Below, one piece after another: positions 60,275-64,000 of a DNA stretch of 64,000 nt. The notes under the pieces were generated by a model. That model was given only the letters and a program-made list of their open reading frames with translations, did no database searches and had not been told where the DNA came from. Positions within the stretch are counted from its first letter, which is position 1. Every line of letters starts with the position of its first letter. The stretch covers positions 124,001-188,000 of the forward strand of contig NZ_CP042596.1 in NCBI RefSeq assembly GCF_009914315.1. Direction: 5' to 3'. Both the position numbers and the translations under genes were made by a program. Origin of the DNA: Granulicella sp. WH15. GTDB taxonomy: Bacteria; Acidobacteriota; Terriglobia; Terriglobales; Acidobacteriaceae.

Positions 60275-61903
60275 ATGCGAACGAAGAGCATGAACACGAA
60301 GGTTCTGAGCCGTACCGGCACGACGGTAGCACTTGCCCTGTTTCTGGGCGTAGCAGGCTGCAAGAGCAGCTCCCCGGCCCAGGCCCCCAACGTCATCAAC
60401 ACGGCGGCTGCGACGGCGAGCACCGGCACAGGCGTGGACCCTGCCGCCGTGAATATGGCTCCGGTCAATGGCGCTGCGCCGGCTCCCGCGCAAGGGCAGG
60501 TGATGGGCGCGCGCTCGGTCTACAGCGGCACCCAGTCCGGCGAAGAGTATCCGCCGCAGCAGGCCGCCCCGCAGCAGCCGCCTCCGGGCGAGACGGCTCC
60601 GGCGAACCCCGACGACTACGGCCCGAACCAGCAGTATGCGGCTGGGGATCAGGGTTCGTACGACAGCCAGGCCGATGCCGGTGAGGACGCGCTCTACGCC
60701 GACCAGCCGCCGCCGCCGCTGCCCGTCTACGAGCAGCCTGTGGTCGACGACCCTAACTACATCTGGACGCCCGGCTACTGGAGCTTCGGCCCCGGCGGCT
60801 ACTTCTGGGTGCCCGGCGCATGGGTGGCTCCGCCCTTCATGGGTGCTCTGTGGACGCCCGGATATTGGGGATACGGCGGCAGCCGCTACCTCTTCCACCG
60901 GGGCTACTGGGGGCCGTACGTGGGCTTCTATGGCGGCATCAACTACGGCTTCGGGTACACGGGCTACGGCTACAGCGGCGGCTACTGGAACGGCAACAAC
61001 TTCTACTACAACCGCTCGGTCAACCGGATCAATCCGGGTATCCGCAACTTCTACGAGCATCCTGTAGAGAGCCGTGGCGGCTACAGCCGCGTCAGCTATA
61101 ACGGCGGGCGTGGAGGTCTTACCGTGCGGCCGCGGCCGGCGGAGATGGCGGCCATGAGGCAGCAGCGGGTTCCGGCGATGCGGACCCAGATCGACGCCGT
61201 GCGCTCGGCCGGGCAGAACCGCCAGCAGTTCTTCAACCAGAACAAGGGACGCCCTGCGGTAGCAGCCGCGGCCCGGCCCTATCAGGCGAACCGCGTCGCC
61301 GCTCCGGCTGCCATGCAGCATGTGCAGCAGCAGAACCAGCAGCGGCTGCAACAGATGAACGGGCAGCATCCGCAGCAGATGAATGGGCGTCCGCAGCCGG
61401 GGAACCAGCCACAGGGCAACCAGCAGCGCGAGCAGCAGCAGAGGCCGCAGCAGCCGACGGGAGCTGAACGCGGCGGACCGCAGAACCGGATGCAGCAGCC
61501 GAATCAGGTGCAGCAGAACCGGGGCGCTCAGAATGAGCAGATGCAGCGTCAGCAGCCACAGGTGAACCAGCAGCGGAACGAACAGAATACGCAGCGTCCG
61601 CAGCAGCAGCAGCGCCCGCAGGAGATGGAGAGGCAGCAGCAGGTGCAGCAGCAACAGCGTCAGCAGCAGATGCAGGTTCAGCAACGTCAGCAGCAACAGG
61701 TGAACCAGCAGCGCGAACAGCAGCAGCAACAACAGCAACGGCAGATGCAGCAGAGGCCACAGGTGCAGGCTCGCCCGCAGATGCAGCAGCAGCGTCCCCA
61801 GCAGCAACAGCAGCCGAGGCCGCAGATGCAGCAGGCGCACCCGCAGCCCCAGCCTCAGCGGGCGGCTCCGCCACGGGGTGGCGGGGAAGAGCATCATCGC
61901 TAA
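60275..61903 (+). CDS. Lipoprotein with WxPGYW motifs and long Gln-rich tail
   Basis: The product has 542 residues. The lipobox LGVAGC (near residue 30) follows the signal. The middle has repeated aromatic motifs: YIWTPGYWSFGPGGYFWVPG and GALWTPGYWGYGGSRYLFH, the YXWXPGYW repeat seen in many acidobacterial and proteobacterial envelope proteins. From about residue 350 the sequence is low-complexity Gln/Pro/Arg, probably disordered. GAGGA lies 8 bases before ATG 60275. Envelope or matrix role is inference. Confidence 0.83.
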   Translation: MRTKSMNTKVLSRTGTTVALALFLGVAGCKSSSPAQAPNVINTAAATASTGTGVDPAAVNMAPVNGAAPAPAQGQVMGARSVYSGTQSGEEYPPQQAAPQQPPPGETAPANPDDYGPNQQYAAGDQGSYDSQADAGEDALYADQPPPPLPVYEQPVVDDPNYIWTPGYWSFGPGGYFWVPGAWVAPPFMGALWTPGYWGYGGSRYLFHRGYWGPYVGFYGGINYGFGYTGYGYSGGYWNGNNFYYNRSVNRINPGIRNFYEHPVESRGGYSRVSYNGGRGGLTVRPRPAEMAAMRQQRVPAMRTQIDAVRSAGQNRQQFFNQNKGRPAVAAAARPYQANRVAAPAAMQHVQQQNQQRLQQMNGQHPQQMNGRPQPGNQPQGNQQREQQQRPQQPTGAERGGPQNRMQQPNQVQQNRGAQNEQMQRQQPQVNQQRNEQNTQRPQQQQRPQEMERQQQVQQQQRQQQMQVQQRQQQQVNQQREQQQQQQQRQMQQRPQVQARPQMQQQRPQQQQQPRPQMQQAHPQPQPQRAAPPRGGGEEHHR

Positions 61904-61933
61904 GGCAGGCATAGCCGCCTATTCTGGCTGAAG

Positions 61934-61956
61934 GCCTCCGGGAGTTTCCCGGGGGC
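61934..61956 (+). terminator. Possible hairpin after the Gln-rich lipoprotein
   Basis: GCCTCCGGGA and TCCCGGGGGC pair over 10 bp (one G-T), loop GTT. No T-run follows, so termination is uncertain. Confidence 0.35.
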
Positions 61957-62109
61957 TGGCTAGAGCCTTGGTCGACAGCAGCAGATGCCTCCGCGTCGCT
62001 CCTGAAGGCAAACAAAAAACAAGCGACAGCAAGATCTCGATGGCCTATTCATACGCGGTTTTATCGCTCATGGGTGGGCCATCCGTTTTTGCACGGCCTC
62101 AGGGGAAAG

Positions 62110-62258
62110 TGTCCTGCCGGACGGGCCTCCTGCGCGGAGGGCGGGCGTTTGCACGCCTTTTTACGGCTTCGCGTGGTCCTCCCGCTGGTCGGAAGAAAGA
62201 TTCTCGCTGTCGACCAGCGGGAGGCTTCATGCCGCCCCGAGAACCGCACGAAGTGCCG
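62110..62258. repeat. Palindromic mosaic repeat (locus 26)
   Basis: Reverse module B (gtcctgccggacgggcctcc), inner palindrome (ctcccgctggtcggaagaaa ... gtcgaccagcgggagg) and outer arm (gccgccccgagaaccgcacg). A module D fragment (gcctccgcgtcgctcctga) lies at about 61987-62005. This 445-base gap between genes holds little else. Confidence 0.85.
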
Positions 62259-62348
62259 ACGTGCGGGGGTTACTCCCTGGCTCACCGCTGGCATGTGGCC
62301 CGCGTCTTCCCGGCAAAGCCCTGTAGCATCTCAGATGAGGCTTTCCCC

Positions 62349-62588
62349 GTGCCGTATATCTATATCGACAAGGTCCTGAATGAGCTGCGCGACGAGCTGC
62401 TCTCCGCCATGCACGCGGCGGTGCAGCGCGAGCTGCGCCAGGGCCGGATCGACGTCGGAGCCCTCTACCGCTCGTTCACGCGGGCTGCGGCCAAGCAGTG
62501 CTCGAACCCGGCGCTAGTCTCCGACAAGTGCATCGAGGCCAATACCGTACGGCCCAAGAAGGGCCGCAGCGTGCGGGCCGAGGAGTGA
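62349..62588 (+). CDS. Small conserved-looking protein, function unknown
   Basis: The product has 79 residues from GTG 62349: helical YIYIDKVLNELRDELLSAMH, then CSNPALVSDKCIEANTV with two cysteines and a basic tail (RPKKGRSVRAEE). GAGG lies 8 bases upstream, which supports the GTG start. The amphipathic helix suggests a small soluble or nucleic-acid-associated protein. Confidence 0.6.
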   Translation: MPYIYIDKVLNELRDELLSAMHAAVQRELRQGRIDVGALYRSFTRAAAKQCSNPALVSDKCIEANTVRPKKGRSVRAEE

Positions 62589-62731
62589 TGATCCGTGTTT
62601 CAACGTCTGATAACTGTTGATCTTGCACAAGTAGCCTGTAAGGGCGGGCTGTTTACGCCGTACACACGGGAAATCTTTGAATCCATGCAACCTTTCGGGA
62701 GTCCTATGGATGTATGCGGAAGGAGGAGTCG

Positions 62732-62899
62732 ATGACGAATCGCAGCTTGAAAACATTGTCGGTTCTTGCTCTTGTGCTGAGCCCCGCGCTCGCCTTCGCA
62801 AGGCCCATCCAATCCAGCGGCGTTCACCAGCGCCCGGTACTGTTCCACGATCGCAGCGCGCGTATGCACGTTGATCGCGGCTCTGTTGCCCACCACTAA
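62732..62899 (+). CDS. Small secreted peptide
   Basis: The product has 55 residues. A signal peptide (SLKTLSVLALVLSPALAFA) leaves a mature part of about 30 residues rich in His and Arg (HQRPVLFHDRSARMHVDRGS). AGGAGG lies 5 bases before ATG 62732. No cysteines. It converges with trpF after 52 bases without a repeat copy. Confidence 0.6.
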   Translation: MTNRSLKTLSVLALVLSPALAFARPIQSSGVHQRPVLFHDRSARMHVDRGSVAHH

Positions 62900-62951
62900 A
62901 CTGCTGTAAAGCACCTGATCTCCAGAGTTAGAGTTTCGGACGGCCGCGAAG

Positions 62952-63620
62952 CTAGCGCGCGGTAGCCCGGGCTCTCTGGATAAAGGCTTCAACCTTGGCC
63001 CGGTCCTTTACCCCGGCCGATTGCTCCACACCACTGGCAACGTCCACGCCCCACGGTTCAAGCGCCGCAATCGCTTCCCCCACATTCTCAGGAGTCAGGC
63101 CACCGGCTACGATCAGCCGCAAGGCATTGTGCTGCTTCAAAACGCCGCGGGCGCGGCCCCAGTCGAAGTGGACCCCGGTTCCGCCGGTCGCGGAGCCAAT
63201 CTTGGAATCGACCAGCACGCGGTAGCCCTCTGGTGCGCTGGCCACCTCGGCCAGTTGGCGGGTGGCTTCGTTTTCTTGCTCTGGGCCTCCATCGACGACC
63301 CAGGAGAGGGTGGGGATGATCTGGACGCCGGGCAGTTTGGCGGCCACGGCCCGCGCCAGGGCCAGATTGACGCCGCCGTGGAGCTGCACCGTATCGAGAC
63401 CGGCCTCGGTGGCGGCGCGGGCGATCTCCTCCGCGTCCGGCGTGGCGAAGACTCCGACCTTCTCGACGTGGCTGGGCAGATGTGGCGTAATAGCCGCTAC
63501 CTGTGCGGCGACCACGCGGCGCTTGCTGGGCGCGAAGACGAAGCCCACTGCGTCTGCACCGGCTTCGGCGGCCATCAGGGCGTCATCGAGAGTGGTGTTG
63601 GCACAGATCTTGATCCACAT
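62952..63620 (-). CDS. trpF: Phosphoribosylanthranilate isomerase
   Basis: The product has 222 residues and catalyses the Amadori rearrangement in tryptophan synthesis. KICANTTLDDALMAAEAGADAVGFVFAPSKR carries the catalytic Cys; GLDTVQLHGG and VLVDSKIGSATGGTGVHFDWGRA are standard, and LIVAGGLTPENV is the phosphate site. It begins 3 bases after the end of trpC. Confidence 0.95.
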   Translation of the reverse strand: MWIKICANTTLDDALMAAEAGADAVGFVFAPSKRRVVAAQVAAITPHLPSHVEKVGVFATPDAEEIARAATEAGLDTVQLHGGVNLALARAVAAKLPGVQIIPTLSWVVDGGPEQENEATRQLAEVASAPEGYRVLVDSKIGSATGGTGVHFDWGRARGVLKQHNALRLIVAGGLTPENVGEAIAALEPWGVDVASGVEQSAGVKDRAKVEAFIQRARATAR

Positions 63621-63623
63621 GGC

Positions 63624-64000
63624 TTAAACCGCGCAGGGGGCAGCTTTGCCGATGAGCTGGGCCAGCGCCACCGCCGGGTCCGGCTCCCGCATCAGCGTTT
63701 CGCCGACGAGAAAGGCGTTGTAGCCCGCTCCGAGCAGACGCTCGATGTCTGCGGAGTCGCGGATGCCGCTCTCGGCCACGCGCAGGACGCCCGAGGGCAT
63801 GGCCGCGGCCAGCTCGGTGTGGGTCTCGGGCTTTACCTCGAGGGTCTTGAGGTCGCGGCTGTTGACGCCGATGACCTCGAACCCGAGGGCGACCGCACGC
63901 TCCAGCTCGGACAGGTTGTGGACCTCGCAGAGGACGTCGAGACCCCGGCGTGCGGCCTCAGAGGCCAGTTCGGCCAGCACTGCATCGGGGTGCGCCGCGA
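63624..64000 (-). CDS. trpC: Indole-3-glycerol phosphate synthase, 5' part beyond window
   Basis: Only the C-terminal part is present and the frame runs off the window end. EVHNLSELERAVALGFEVIGVNSRDLKTLEVK, VAESGIRDSADIERLLGAGYNAFLVGETLM are diagnostic. It precedes trpF with a 3-base gap, so the two form part of a trp operon. Confidence 0.92.
   Translation of the reverse strand, partial: AAHPDAVLAELASEAARRGLDVLCEVHNLSELERAVALGFEVIGVNSRDLKTLEVKPETHTELAAAMPSGVLRVAESGIRDSADIERLLGAGYNAFLVGETLMREPDPAVALAQLIGKAAPCAV

Noticed and set aside
60272..61912. 546-codon Leu-rich frame opposite the Gln-rich lipoprotein
   Set aside because: Antisense of CAG-rich DNA gives Leu runs that mimic membrane segments; the plus-strand protein has a lipobox and known motifs.

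Overview
The window is high-GC chromosomal DNA from a Gram-negative bacterium. BamA, LptD, a TonB-dependent receptor and many lipoproteins imply an outer membrane. The family mix (GH28, fused spermidine-synthase-like membrane proteins, WxPGYW lipoproteins, DUF971, DUF3050, DUF2251) fits Acidobacteriia (Terriglobia/Acidobacteriaceae). That placement is inference from gene content, since no rRNA gene is present. I saw no tRNA, CRISPR array, transposase or phage gene.

Layout: 0-6 kb has an outer-membrane barrel protein, a secreted alpha/beta hydrolase and the stringent-response enzyme Rsh. 6-12 kb has a ferredoxin, a lipoprotein, a zinc-ribbon membrane protein and the pyrimidine cluster pyrR-pyrB-pyrC, then DinB-like and VOC proteins. 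12-19 kb has a cation-efflux protein, OsmC, a 57-residue CPxCG protein, mutY, an esterase/beta-propeller fusion and a 2-hydroxyacid dehydrogenase. 19-31 kb has a TonB receptor, an L,D-transpeptidase, two polytopic membrane proteins, a nucleotidase/coiled-coil pair and the set TauE-DUF971-DUF3050. 31-48 kb has GH28, a spermidine-synthase-like membrane protein, miaA, a glycine-zipper lipoprotein, a kbl-type enzyme and an envelope-biogenesis block (SurA-like, DsbA-like, LptD, RDD protein, BamA). 48-64 kb has a TMEM175-type channel, HIT protein, rpsA, a 7TM protein behind three tandem secreted-peptide copies, an SDR, an S4 paralogue, aconitase, a Gln-rich lipoprotein, two small proteins and trpF-trpC (trpC cut by the window end).

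The dominant non-coding feature is a mosaic palindromic intergenic repeat found at about 26 loci. It occupies 11 of 13 convergent gene junctions but only 3 of 12 divergent ones, often overlaps stop codons, and in some genes supplies the coding end. Other notable points are a tandem array of near-identical 60-residue secreted peptides (one frameshifted) ahead of a 7TM protein, two apparent single-base frameshifts at GC palindromes (DsbA/SurA and the RDD gene), about a dozen starts with a TANNNT box 5-9 bases upstream that suggest leaderless mRNAs, and several very short genes that length cut-offs would miss.
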